Shown here piece by piece: positions 1-7,562 of a DNA stretch of 15,377 nt (its first letter is position 1; each line of letters opens with the position of its first letter). The notes beneath the pieces were generated by a model. The model was not told where the DNA came from, made no database searches, and saw only the letters and a list, made by a program, of their open reading frames with translations. The stretch covers positions 9,898 through 25,274 of the forward strand of contig DCXX01000107.1 of NCBI GenBank assembly GCA_002329125.1, in the 5' to 3' direction. The translations under genes and the position numbers were made by a program. Source of the stretch: Fidelibacterota bacterium UBA2125 (lineage in GTDB: Bacteria > Fidelibacterota > Marinisomatia > Marinisomatales > S15-B10).

Positions 1-2
1 AG

Positions 3-7
3 CCTCC
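3..7 (-). promoter_or_regulatory. Ribosome-binding-site-like GGAGG of a gene beyond the left edge
   Basis: Read on the minus strand, the bases after the GH20 stop codon run GTTAAC, TTTTT, GGAGG, CT and then leave the window. GGAGG is a strong Shine-Dalgarno core lying 11 bases behind the stop. A start codon at normal spacing would fall just outside the window. This suggests that at least one more gene follows in the same direction and probably the same transcript. The next gene itself cannot be seen. Confidence 0.4.
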
Positions 8-18
8 AAAAAGTTAAC

Positions 19-1650
19 CTACCGATCCCTGGTAAGTCTTTGGTGTAGGAGTATGGCCTTTTTATTACGATATTGGTTTAACCGCTCTATTTCAGTGTCA
101 TAAAGCTTACCAGAAAATAATTTCTTAAAGCGTTTATTTAACTCTACTGAACGAGCCAGAAGTTGCTCCAATTGTTTTATGGCCTCAAGGTTATTTTTTT
201 CACTGAAAGCAGTTGATTGCACTAAATATTGAATTTGACGAAAACTTAAATAATATTCACGAAAGTCGATTTGTAAATGATAATGAGCGAACTCTTTCTG
301 ATTTTTCTTTGGTACAATTTCGGTCAATTCGGCTTGTAATTCTCTTACCTTTGCCAAAGTAGCACTTACCACGTGTTTGTTATCAGGAAGTCCCTTTATA
401 CCAGATAAAGGTGACGAACCGATGATAACTTTATTATTCAACGATTCGTCGGTAAGAATATTCCAAAGCTTCTCGGATTCACCAGAAGTTAATCCAAAAC
501 GTTGTTGAGCATATTGATGGGCAAAGTCTTTTGGCTTGAATGTTTTTTCTTGTTGCACTGCCTCAATAAATCCGAGAGTATTCATTCTAAAAGCATCATT
601 AGGATAGGAATGAGGATATACTTGGCGAAGAGGGTAAATCTCAACGACTTCAGGCCAAAACCATTCATAGCCATATTCACCCGAAGTCGACCACGACGTT
701 AATACCATCCCTTCAAAACCAGATTCTCTTGCATATGAAACATAAACAGCCTGATTGTTCATATGCTTACTCCAAGAGGTAACATGATAATCATCTGGGG
801 ATGACCTTATTGAAGAAGCGCCCCAAAATTTCAGTCCGTGCTTCTTGATAAGTGTGCGTGGATTTTCACCAAAACGATCAAATTTCCAACCATAGTTCCA
901 GTCAATATAAACTACATTTTTTGGCATATCCGCTATTGCATCGGGGTGAGCTAAAATCATATCCGCCCATAACAAGGGCGTTTTGCCTTGTGCAATAACA
1001 ATCTCAGCAATCATTGTCATATATTCAACATACAGTTTTGACTTGCCTAATTCTTCACCATCCTCGCCCCACGCTTCTTGACAGCGCTTACAATCCAAAA
1101 TTCGGGTTTCATCGCCACCGATGTGTACGTATTGTGATTGATGCGTTGATAACATATCGCTATATAGCTCAGTAAAAAATTCTCTGGCAGCATCTAATCG
1201 AGTAGGATCAATTTGAGATAAATTTCTTTTGTCTGCCCGTAAATAAGCATAACGCTCATGCATTAAGATATATTCCGCATGCCCTAAACTTTGCTGTAAA
1301 GGGATAACATCAAGCCCTAAACCTTCACTATAATTAATGAATTCAATTACTTCTTCCCGGCTATAAGCATAACGATTCGAAATAATGCTATGTTGCTGAT
1401 AAGGATAGGTCGCTTCCCACTCCATGATAAGGGTATTAAAACCCAAAGCAGAAATTTCCTTTGCTAGTGCTTTAAGGGTGGGCATTGGCATTATTTGTAC
1501 TCGTAAATCAACATGGTAAGCAACAACAGAAAAATCATCACTTTTACTTGTTTTGTCGTTGGCATCAAATCCAAGGACAGCGATTGTCTTTTGGGCAGAG
1601 ACAAAGCTGAAAAGCAGGAGCAGTATTGCAGCGGCGACAAGTCTATACAT
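19..1650 (-). CDS. Secreted glycoside hydrolase family 20 (beta-N-acetylhexosaminidase-like)
   Basis: Predicted exported GH20 enzyme that would release terminal N-acetylhexosamine from glycans. The ATG at 1650 begins a clean signal peptide (MYRLVAAAILLLLFSFVSAQ). An in-frame TTG at 1662 overlaps the upstream stop but has no ribosome-binding site, so I prefer the ATG. Counting from that ATG, the (beta/alpha)8 barrel begins near residue 40 (VVAYHVDLR). LQQSLGHAEY (about 119-128) and YVHIGGDE (about 174-181) follow. The Asp-Glu pair at the end of HIGGDE is the GH20 substrate-assisted catalytic pair, and both residues are present. A conserved aromatic stretch lies at WADM...IDWNYGW. The N-terminal GH20b domain found in many hexosaminidases is absent, and the last 150 or so residues look helical. 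The gene starts 8 bp behind the M20 stop, so it is probably co-transcribed. Base composition drops sharply against that neighbour. Linkage specificity is not readable from sequence. Confidence 0.85.
   Translation of the reverse strand: MYRLVAAAILLLLFSFVSAQKTIAVLGFDANDKTSKSDDFSVVAYHVDLRVQIMPMPTLKALAKEISALGFNTLIMEWEATYPYQQHSIISNRYAYSREEVIEFINYSEGLGLDVIPLQQSLGHAEYILMHERYAYLRADKRNLSQIDPTRLDAAREFFTELYSDMLSTHQSQYVHIGGDETRILDCKRCQEAWGEDGEELGKSKLYVEYMTMIAEIVIAQGKTPLLWADMILAHPDAIADMPKNVVYIDWNYGWKFDRFGENPRTLIKKHGLKFWGASSIRSSPDDYHVTSWSKHMNNQAVYVSYARESGFEGMVLTSWSTSGEYGYEWFWPEVVEIYPLRQVYPHSYPNDAFRMNTLGFIEAVQQEKTFKPKDFAHQYAQQRFGLTSGESEKLWNILTDESLNNKVIIGSSPLSGIKGLPDNKHVVSATLAKVRELQAELTEIVPKKNQKEFAHYHLQIDFREYYLSFRQIQYLVQSTAFSEKNNLEAIKQLEQLLARSVELNKRFKKLFSGKLYDTEIERLNQYRNKKAILLHQRLTRDR
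1604..1626 (-). repeat. 23-bp signal-peptide coding repeat in the GH20 gene
   Basis: Exact partner of 8671-8693. The identity covers codons ATA/CTG/CTC/CTG/CTT/TTC/AGC and stops on both sides where the two proteins diverge, apart from the shared SAQ end. Confidence 0.7.
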
Positions 1651-1658
1651 AAAAATCT

Positions 1659-3185
1659 TCAATCTGGCTGTGTCAGGATTGCGAGATAGGCCCGTATACC
1701 ATCCACATAGTTGCCAAGCCGCAGGTTTTCATTTGGGCTGTGCTGATTGTTTTCGATGTAAACAGCAGGTACCAAAATCGCGGGTAGGCCAAGGTTTTTG
1801 ACAAAGGGTGAAATCGGGATCGATCCGCCACCGGTCCTGATCTTGATGGGCGGCTCGTCAAATGCCCGCACAAGCGCCCGCTCTGCCCAGTCGCCTGCGG
1901 GTGAACTCAAGGGCGTGCGGAACGCAGCGTAGGAGATTTCATAGTCAAACGAAATCAGTCGATCATATGCTTGTCGTTCAGCCTCCGTTGGCGTTTCGCC
2001 TGCTATGATATGATAGTCCTGACTTTCAATATATTGTCGCACCAGGCCAACTAGATACTCCGAATCACTCTCTAGCACGAGCCTGATATCAAGCTCTGCG
2101 GTTGCGGTGGCAGGAATGATGGTGCGCGCCTGATTGCCGACCCAGGCACTCTCTAGCCCCAGCACACTGATGCTCGGATACTGGATCGATTCCTGATATG
2201 TGGGCGCAACATTATCCGGTGTTTTAAATCCAATGGAGCGGCGGATCGCAGGCTCGTCATCCGGCACACTGTTGATCACTGATTTCACGTCATCAGTGAG
2301 TATGATACCATCGTAAAACCCGGGGATGGTAACGCGTCCATCCGCGTCCTCCATACCACCCACGAGCTGCGCCAGCCGTATTGCCGGATTTGGCACGTAG
2401 TTGCCGTAAGTACCGCTGTGCTGCGGGCGGAGCGGACCAAACACCGTTAGTGAAACAGTCGCAATGCCGCGCGCACCAAACACAAGCGTTGGTCGGTTGC
2501 TGGTGTGACGCGGCCCATCGTATATGAGCAGCATATCCGCGGTGAGCTGGTCTTTGTATTTCTCAACGGCAGCAGGCAGATGAGGAGAACCGAGTTCCTC
2601 TTCAAAATCCATGATGACTTTAACATTGTGGGTTTGCTGGAGGCCCTCGCGCTCTAGGATATCGAGCGCAGTAAGGAACATGGCAACCGGGCCTTTGGCG
2701 TCAGATGACGCCCGTGCAAACACGCGCCAATCAGGATCAAGCTTGCCTTCGAGGTTTGACCAATCGATCTCGGCCCATGCGCCCCCACGCAGTTCTTTTA
2801 ACACTGGCTTATAGGGGCTTTCCTGGTTCCATCTGCTTGGGTCCACAGGCTGACCATCAATCTGCAAATAGATTAGCACAGTTTTGCGTGCACCCGCCGC
2901 CGCGCGCTCAGCCATCAACAGAGGCGGGCCGCCCGTCTCCAGTAAAGTAGTCTCAAACCCGCGACCATCAAAAGCCTTTTGCATCCATTCAACGTTTGCG
3001 GCGACATGCTCGGGGAAATGTGCATCGTTCGGGATCGACAAAATATCCCTCAGCATTGGGAACGATGCCCGCACATGCTTGTTTGTTAATTCTTCAATGA
3101 TTCGCGTGTCCGGTGCGTCTTGCGATGCCGCCGCAAGCGAGCAGGTCGCTAGGGCGGTTGCTCCAATCACTATATGTCTGAACAT
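1659..3185 (-). CDS. Exported M20-family metallohydrolase (peptidase-like), first His ligand replaced
   Basis: M20/M25/M40-type zinc hydrolase of 508 residues with a signal peptide (MFRHIVIGATALATCSLAAASQ). I chose the ATG at 3185 because GAGGGGGA sits 5 bases upstream; the frame stays open to a GTG at 3296. Recognisable M20 blocks are ASSDAKGP (bridging Asp162), DFEEELGS (catalytic/metal Glu pair about 195-196), IYDGP (Asp223), the dimerisation-domain segment GARGIATVSL...PQHSGTYG, and a C-terminal NNQHSPNENLRL (His482). The usual first zinc-ligand motif GHxDxxP reads YLQIDGQP here, so the His position is Gln108 while Asp110 is kept. Composition is strongly GC-rich (38 of 60 at 2341-2400), unlike both neighbours. 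The protein has a proteobacterial flavour, so transfer is likely. Dipeptide or aminoacyl hydrolysis is the family expectation; the actual substrate is unknown. Confidence 0.85.
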   Translation of the reverse strand: MFRHIVIGATALATCSLAAASQDAPDTRIIEELTNKHVRASFPMLRDILSIPNDAHFPEHVAANVEWMQKAFDGRGFETTLLETGGPPLLMAERAAAGARKTVLIYLQIDGQPVDPSRWNQESPYKPVLKELRGGAWAEIDWSNLEGKLDPDWRVFARASSDAKGPVAMFLTALDILEREGLQQTHNVKVIMDFEEELGSPHLPAAVEKYKDQLTADMLLIYDGPRHTSNRPTLVFGARGIATVSLTVFGPLRPQHSGTYGNYVPNPAIRLAQLVGGMEDADGRVTIPGFYDGIILTDDVKSVINSVPDDEPAIRRSIGFKTPDNVAPTYQESIQYPSISVLGLESAWVGNQARTIIPATATAELDIRLVLESDSEYLVGLVRQYIESQDYHIIAGETPTEAERQAYDRLISFDYEISYAAFRTPLSSPAGDWAERALVRAFDEPPIKIRTGGGSIPISPFVKNLGLPAILVPAVYIENNQHSPNENLRLGNYVDGIRAYLAILTQPD

Positions 3186-3334
3186 TTGGCTCCCCCTCGC
3201 TTTTTCATTTATTAGTTCTATGCAGGAGATAATTACCCAGAAAAATAGTCCCCCAAAAAGAGCCGCCCAATACTGTCTAATGGCAATCATCCCCACTAAC
3301 AGCTAAAAACTAAAAGCGAACAACTAACAAGAAG
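3186..3334 (-). other. 149-bp spacer with in-frame open extension of the M20 gene
   Basis: The spacer between the GH38 stop and the preferred M20 start. Its M20-proximal part is open in frame with the M20 gene for 37 codons from a GTG at 3296. It would encode MIAIRQYWAALFGG followed by a hydrophobic FFWVIISCI segment and ELINEKARG. This reads like a single membrane helix, so it may be a real N-terminal extension, a separate fragment of an older gene, or chance. I see no convincing terminator hairpin in it. Confidence 0.35.
3191..3198 (-). promoter_or_regulatory. Strong ribosome-binding site fixing the M20 start
   Basis: The minus strand reads GAGGGGGA followed by 5 bases and the ATG at 3185. 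It decides between this start and the upstream in-frame ATG/GTG codons at 3290/3296, which lack a comparable site at correct spacing. Confidence 0.6.
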
Positions 3335-6300
3335 CTACATCTTCAGTTTGATAAATTTCGACTCAAAATGATCAAACTCAATGGTGCCTTCCAGTGCATT
3401 CATTTCCTCCTCAAGTACATTCACTTCAGATATTGATTCAGCCCCGGTCTGCTGAAGCAATTTGGAAGCATCCACCACTGCATGATTCCCCTCCGTTTCC
3501 CGAAGGTGAAGAATGATCCCGGTACCATCCTCGGATGGCTTGGCGCTTACCAGCAACAAATTTGGAATATCCAGGTCGAGATATGATTTCGAAGATAAAT
3601 TATGTGAACCTGGACCTCCTGATCGTATTACTCTGCTTAGCAGAGGTATTCGGTTGCCCCAGCCAACTCTATTGGCAAATGAATTGGAATTGTTATTGGA
3701 GGAGGTGATAATATATTTCCACTTCATTTCACCCTCCTGGCTTGCCTTGAAATTCGTAGTCCAATAATTGTTCAACACCCAGGAATATATATGAGTGGTT
3801 TTGGGCTTATGTTTGTAATAGTACCTGCCAGTATTGATAGCCCCAAATTGGACCAGGTGTGCATCATTACTGCTGAAAATAATTTGTGATTCCTGGTTTC
3901 TTACAGCTGCAAAGTTCTGGATCACATTCCAGTCCGAAGAGGTTCCTTCCAGCTGATTTTCTCCAGGAGAAATTGTGCCACCCTGAACTTCAAATGCAAG
4001 GTGGCCATTGTTTAACTCAAATGGGAAGGCAACGTACACCCCTTCAGGTTCGGTTACCTGCAATTTGTGCATGCCGTACAGGATCTCGATCCGTTTTACT
4101 TCGTTATATAAGCGGATTTCTATATTCACTCCACGGTTATCCGCACATTCTGCAGCTAATCCATGGATCTTGACACTTTTCCATAAAGGACCTTCCTCAA
4201 TTTCAGAAACTGTGACATCCGTCAGGCCGGAAAGCTTTTTGTTGAGTGGTACATATACTGAATCACGATTGGTATTGGTGAGACGTTCCATGGCTTCCCG
4301 GCTTTCCAAACGTTCATATATGAACTCCCCTAATTTGATGGTATCATCCTTATCCAGGAGCTCTATTTGTAATTCTTTATCAAAAAGAGTGGTTACTACT
4401 CCATTGGATCTGTCAATTTTCAGCTGATAATATGCATTCTCAAGTTCAGGGCCTGGAGATGTATCATTTATGGCATTTAATAATTGATCCCTTACCTGGA
4501 TCCGAAGGATCTTATATCCCATGGCTGGAATATTCTCAACCCACAGGTTCCAGTAACTGCCTTCGGGGCGACTACTCATGAGTCTGGCTTCAACCTTTTT
4601 TCCCTGGGCATCGGTGATGCTAGATTCCCGATTCGTTGGCAAAATATCATGATCTATAAACACTTCAACCAATCCGGAACGGTTCCAATTCAAGGTATTG
4701 AAAACAGCTATGGTGGGCACATCAGATCTTTCAATAAGCGGCTGGATCAATCCCATGGCTTTCTCCCGTATCAATCCGGACATTTGAACTGCAGTCCACG
4801 CGTAGGCGGATTTGCCACCCCATTGGATCACCTGGTTTTCTGCTAATGGATCCCGGATGCTTTCTGCTGCACCGAATGTATGCTCATCATAAAATAACAG
4901 GTTGTCGTAGGATTCAGTGATGTCATCATTTATGTCTTCCGGAAGTTCCGCTCCCATTATTTTTGCCATAGAAAGGAGACCGGTGTTGGCAATCATATCA
5001 ACGTGCGTTGATCGGGCGGCTTTTGTTTCATTCATAGATGATCCAAATCCGTCCGACCACCAATCCGGCCAGGCAACTTGCTGGCTTGGGAGATTTTCAG
5101 CCTGGTTTTCATCCAGGTAAGTCAAAAACTCGTTTACCAGTGCGATCCGCAACTTTGGCCATTCATATTTTTCATTCCACTCTTTTACGATATCACATGC
5201 AATCGTTGAGGGGGGAGAGTTGTCGGTTATATATCCCGAAAATTGGAAGGCTGTTCGATCAAATGGGTAATTTTTCTTCTCCAATGACTCCAGGTAGTTG
5301 GAGAGATTTGTCCTGAACACATCAATCATTCCTGAGGTGAGTGCCAGTGCGTTCCCATGCATATAGTGTTCACTCCTGTAGGCGAGCAATTTGTTACCTG
5401 AGGGTGCCTGCCACCAGAAGGAGGTAGGTTTATCAAAGGGTATTTGTGCCCGGTGACCATGCTGCCCCATATTCAAATATTTCACACTGGTATTGTCATA
5501 AAAGTCGATCACACACCATCCGATACCATTTACATCATTCTGCATGGCCGTTTTTACGTCTATACCACGATCTTTGAAGGATTTCAGGGTTTTGGTTTGA
5601 ATGGCCAGTGCTGTTTCATCAATGATCTCGGAAAAATTGAAAAACATGCCCGTAACCTCGATCCTCCCTTCTTTGATACGTCTCAGAAGCCGTTCAATCT
5701 GTTTTTTCGGCCTGCTTTTCAGGTACTCTCTTACAGCCCAGGAAGATTCACATGTCCAGCGGAATTTTGCATCATCAGGATAATCATCAGTCTGGTCGCA
5801 GTAGTCGAGGGCATTGTCAATATATCGTAAATGCTCAGTCAAGACCTCCGTTTGCGGTCGTGTGTAGCCAATGTCAGTATGGGTATGTTGCACCATGTAA
5901 ATGGTCCATTCCTTTATCGGCTCCAACCAGAACTTTTGATCTTTCAGATCCCCACCAACATTGATCATGGCTGTGAACTCAGTACGAGAATTAACCTTTG
6001 GTAATTTTATATCCAGTGCATTGTGCCCGGGTTGAAGTTGGATCGTTTTCTCCATGTCACCAACCGTTACCACGGTATTTACCGGATCTCCGAGGTGAGT
6101 AAAGTCAAATCGGGCCACGTGTTGCAGTTTCCCCTTGTTTTTGGCCACAACTTTATTCTGTGAGATCCTGATCTCCTCTTTCAACTCAGTTTTGTAGGTC
6201 ATGTACCAGGCGTTGCTGCCTTTATCAGCTCCATCCACTTTGAGAATGATTTGCTCACCCTTCTCAACTGTAGATGTGGGAAGGTTCAGCGTAGCAAAAC

Positions 6301-6739
6301 CCATCTGATCCTTATGCTTGTCAATCATGGTACCGATAAATGTCAGTTCGGCTCCATTGTCATTTTTTACACTCCAGGACCTGGCTTCATTATCCAGCGG
6401 GTTGAAAAATGAAAACCATTTCTGACCATTTACATACATATGGAACTGTTCACTCTCTACAAGTACATCCATTCCATACACCCAAATGAAGGTTATGGTC
6501 TTTTTGCTATAGTCTTCAGGAACAATTTCTGTCTTCCATTCCACCGGACTGAAGTTTTTATTAGCCCTAGAAATGAGTGAAGATGTAACATGTGGGAGGG
6601 GCGAGTGGTATGTGAAATCCGTTCCGCTTACTTTTTCAATATATCCCTGAAAATATTCCGATTGGGCAAACAGGGCCGAACCTGAGAGGATTAGTAGGAG
6701 TACAATAGCTTGTTTCAGCGCCACAATGAGAAAATTCAC
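3335..6739 (-). CDS. Exported glycoside hydrolase family 38-type (alpha-mannosidase-like) enzyme
   Basis: Large 1134-residue retaining alpha-mannosidase-like protein. The start is a GTG at 6739, or the in-frame GTG at 6724, which gives a compact signal peptide (MALKQAIVLLLILSGSALFAQ). The AAGAAGG upstream lies too close to the first GTG and rather far from the second. After an N-terminal beta-rich region (about 30-275), the GH38 catalytic domain begins at VQHTHTDIGYT. His287 and Asp289 match the HxD zinc ligands, and QNDVNG carries the likely nucleophile Asp402, also a zinc ligand. YDEHTFGA (His620) is the best candidate for the distal His. VFNTLNWNRSG (about 679-689) opens the C-terminal beta domain. 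Glycan context is shared with the GH20 gene downstream; RidA ends 32 bp upstream. Mannose specificity is a family inference, and relatives labelled DUF5054 have uncertain substrates. Confidence 0.82.
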   Translation of the reverse strand: MNFLIVALKQAIVLLLILSGSALFAQSEYFQGYIEKVSGTDFTYHSPLPHVTSSLISRANKNFSPVEWKTEIVPEDYSKKTITFIWVYGMDVLVESEQFHMYVNGQKWFSFFNPLDNEARSWSVKNDNGAELTFIGTMIDKHKDQMGFATLNLPTSTVEKGEQIILKVDGADKGSNAWYMTYKTELKEEIRISQNKVVAKNKGKLQHVARFDFTHLGDPVNTVVTVGDMEKTIQLQPGHNALDIKLPKVNSRTEFTAMINVGGDLKDQKFWLEPIKEWTIYMVQHTHTDIGYTRPQTEVLTEHLRYIDNALDYCDQTDDYPDDAKFRWTCESSWAVREYLKSRPKKQIERLLRRIKEGRIEVTGMFFNFSEIIDETALAIQTKTLKSFKDRGIDVKTAMQNDVNGIGWCVIDFYDNTSVKYLNMGQHGHRAQIPFDKPTSFWWQAPSGNKLLAYRSEHYMHGNALALTSGMIDVFRTNLSNYLESLEKKNYPFDRTAFQFSGYITDNSPPSTIACDIVKEWNEKYEWPKLRIALVNEFLTYLDENQAENLPSQQVAWPDWWSDGFGSSMNETKAARSTHVDMIANTGLLSMAKIMGAELPEDINDDITESYDNLLFYDEHTFGAAESIRDPLAENQVIQWGGKSAYAWTAVQMSGLIREKAMGLIQPLIERSDVPTIAVFNTLNWNRSGLVEVFIDHDILPTNRESSITDAQGKKVEARLMSSRPEGSYWNLWVENIPAMGYKILRIQVRDQLLNAINDTSPGPELENAYYQLKIDRSNGVVTTLFDKELQIELLDKDDTIKLGEFIYERLESREAMERLTNTNRDSVYVPLNKKLSGLTDVTVSEIEEGPLWKSVKIHGLAAECADNRGVNIEIRLYNEVKRIEILYGMHKLQVTEPEGVYVAFPFELNNGHLAFEVQGGTISPGENQLEGTSSDWNVIQNFAAVRNQESQIIFSSNDAHLVQFGAINTGRYYYKHKPKTTHIYSWVLNNYWTTNFKASQEGEMKWKYIITSSNNNSNSFANRVGWGNRIPLLSRVIRSGGPGSHNLSSKSYLDLDIPNLLLVSAKPSEDGTGIILHLRETEGNHAVVDASKLLQQTGAESISEVNVLEEEMNALEGTIEFDHFESKFIKLKM

Positions 6740-6749
6740 CTTCTTGATA

Positions 6750-6755
6750 ATTATA
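6750..6755 (-). promoter_or_regulatory. Possible -10 element (TATAAT) upstream of the GH38 gene
   Basis: A perfect TATAAT on the minus strand lies 10 bases before the GTG at 6739 and 25 before the GTG at 6724, next to the 10-base palindrome AGATATATCT (6760-6769). The region is AT-rich and no -35 element is evident, so this is only a candidate. The GH38 gene may simply be co-transcribed with RidA. Confidence 0.2.
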
Positions 6756-6771
6756 TTAAAGATATATCTAA

Positions 6772-7434
6772 CTAGTTTCTCACTTCTACAATCATTTCAA
6801 TTTCAACGGCTATACCTCTAGGCAGTGATGCCATACCAACGGCGGCGCGAGCATGTCGACCTCTTTCTCCGAACACCGCAACAATCAAGTCTGAAAACCC
6901 GTTAATCACTTTGGGTTGATCAGTAAAAGACGGATCGGAGTTAACCATGCCCAGCACCTTCACAACGCGTGTTACCTGGTTCAAGTCACCCAACATGGCC
7001 TTTAAAACAGCCAGTTGATTAATTGCCGTTAACTGCGCAGCCTCATAACCTTGTTCTATGGTAACATCGGCACCCACCTTTCCTATAATCCAACTCCCAT
7101 CAGCTCGCTTAGGACCTTTCCCTGCTAAAAATATTAAATTACCTGTGCGAACACCGTTAACATAATTGGCAACGGGGGTCGGGGGGATAGGTAGAGTGAT
7201 ACCTAATTCTTTTAGTCGCAATTCTGGGTCATACCCTTCTTCAGAGCGCTTATCTTGCTGGGCTGATGCGCCCTGATAACTCTCAACATAAGTCCCCGGC
7301 GCTACTAATACTGTATCACCATTTGAAGATGCATCAATCGCCGCTTGGATAGTAGAATATCGGGACGGCACTTTGAGAGTGGTAGCTGCAGCGATTGAAA
7401 TGAGTATAAGATTGCTGAGTAGTAGTCTTTTCAT
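6772..7434 (-). CDS. Exported chimeric protein: beta-helix N-terminus fused to a RidA (YjgF/UK114) domain
   Basis: A 220-residue protein in two parts. Residues 1-51 are a signal peptide (MKRLLLSNLILISIAAATTL) plus the first strand unit of a right-handed beta-helix protein (VPSRYSTIQAAIDASSNGD, then TVLVAPGTYVE). The rest of that domain is missing. Residues 52-60 (SYQGASAQQ) look like the tail and cleavage site of a second, older signal peptide. Residues about 68-220 are a complete RidA fold: ELRLKELGITLPIPPTPVANYV, a NLIFLAGKGP strand, GRHARAAVGMASLPRG with the conserved Arg196, and VEIEMIVEV with the conserved acidic residue. RidA proteins hydrolyse reactive enamine/imine intermediates; an exported one implies a different setting or substrate. 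GGGGGA lies 6 bases before the ATG. It ends 32 bp before GH38, suggesting co-transcription. Confidence 0.85.
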   Translation of the reverse strand: MKRLLLSNLILISIAAATTLKVPSRYSTIQAAIDASSNGDTVLVAPGTYVESYQGASAQQDKRSEEGYDPELRLKELGITLPIPPTPVANYVNGVRTGNLIFLAGKGPKRADGSWIIGKVGADVTIEQGYEAAQLTAINQLAVLKAMLGDLNQVTRVVKVLGMVNSDPSFTDQPKVINGFSDLIVAVFGERGRHARAAVGMASLPRGIAVEIEMIVEVRN

Positions 7435-7440
7435 TTTATT

Positions 7441-7446
7441 TCCCCC
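7441..7446 (-). promoter_or_regulatory. Ribosome-binding site of the RidA chimera
   Basis: GGGGGA on the minus strand, 6 bases before the ATG at 7434. It supports translation from the beta-helix start rather than from any internal RidA start, so the fusion is probably expressed as one protein. Confidence 0.5.
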
Positions 7447-7463
7447 AAAAAATCATGTCACGC

Positions 7464-7500
7464 TGTGGGTGCTTCTTTCATCCCGACCGTCTCTCCGTCA
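7464..7500 (-). repeat. 37-bp imperfect intergenic repeat, copy B
   Basis: Matches 10564-10600 at 30 of 37 positions without gaps, including a terminal identical GAAGCACCCACA and a shared CGGGAT. It lies in the 128-bp spacer between the M29 gene and the RidA chimera. In both copies the minus-strand repeat opens with TGA and sits between a 3' gene end and the next start. The role is unknown; a strong hairpin is not evident. Confidence 0.6.
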
Positions 7501-7562
7501 GTTTCGGGTTGGCGGTTGAGATTTCAGGTTGAGAAGCATAATGTTGAAATGGAATGCATCCC

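Noticed and set aside
3199..3208. Bases GCTTTTTCAT (ATGAAAAAGC on the minus strand), as in the M29 start, seen as a further copied gene start
   Set aside because: Only 10 bases, and the same word also begins the gene at 9770; Met-Lys-Lys starts make this common.
2884..3306. Open frame of 140 codons on the plus strand opposite the M20 gene
   Set aside because: It lies antisense to a gene with clear M20 motifs, has no family motif, and follows from the high G+C of that gene.
4008..5830. Several plus-strand frames opposite the GH38 gene
   Set aside because: All are covered by a convincing long GH38 reading frame and show no coding character of their own.
7464..7490. The 37-bp repeat as a rho-independent terminator
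   Set aside because: Pairing GGGTG with CATCC gives at most a weak 5-bp stem with a mismatch on the transcribed strand, it is not kept in the other copy, and no U-run follows directly.
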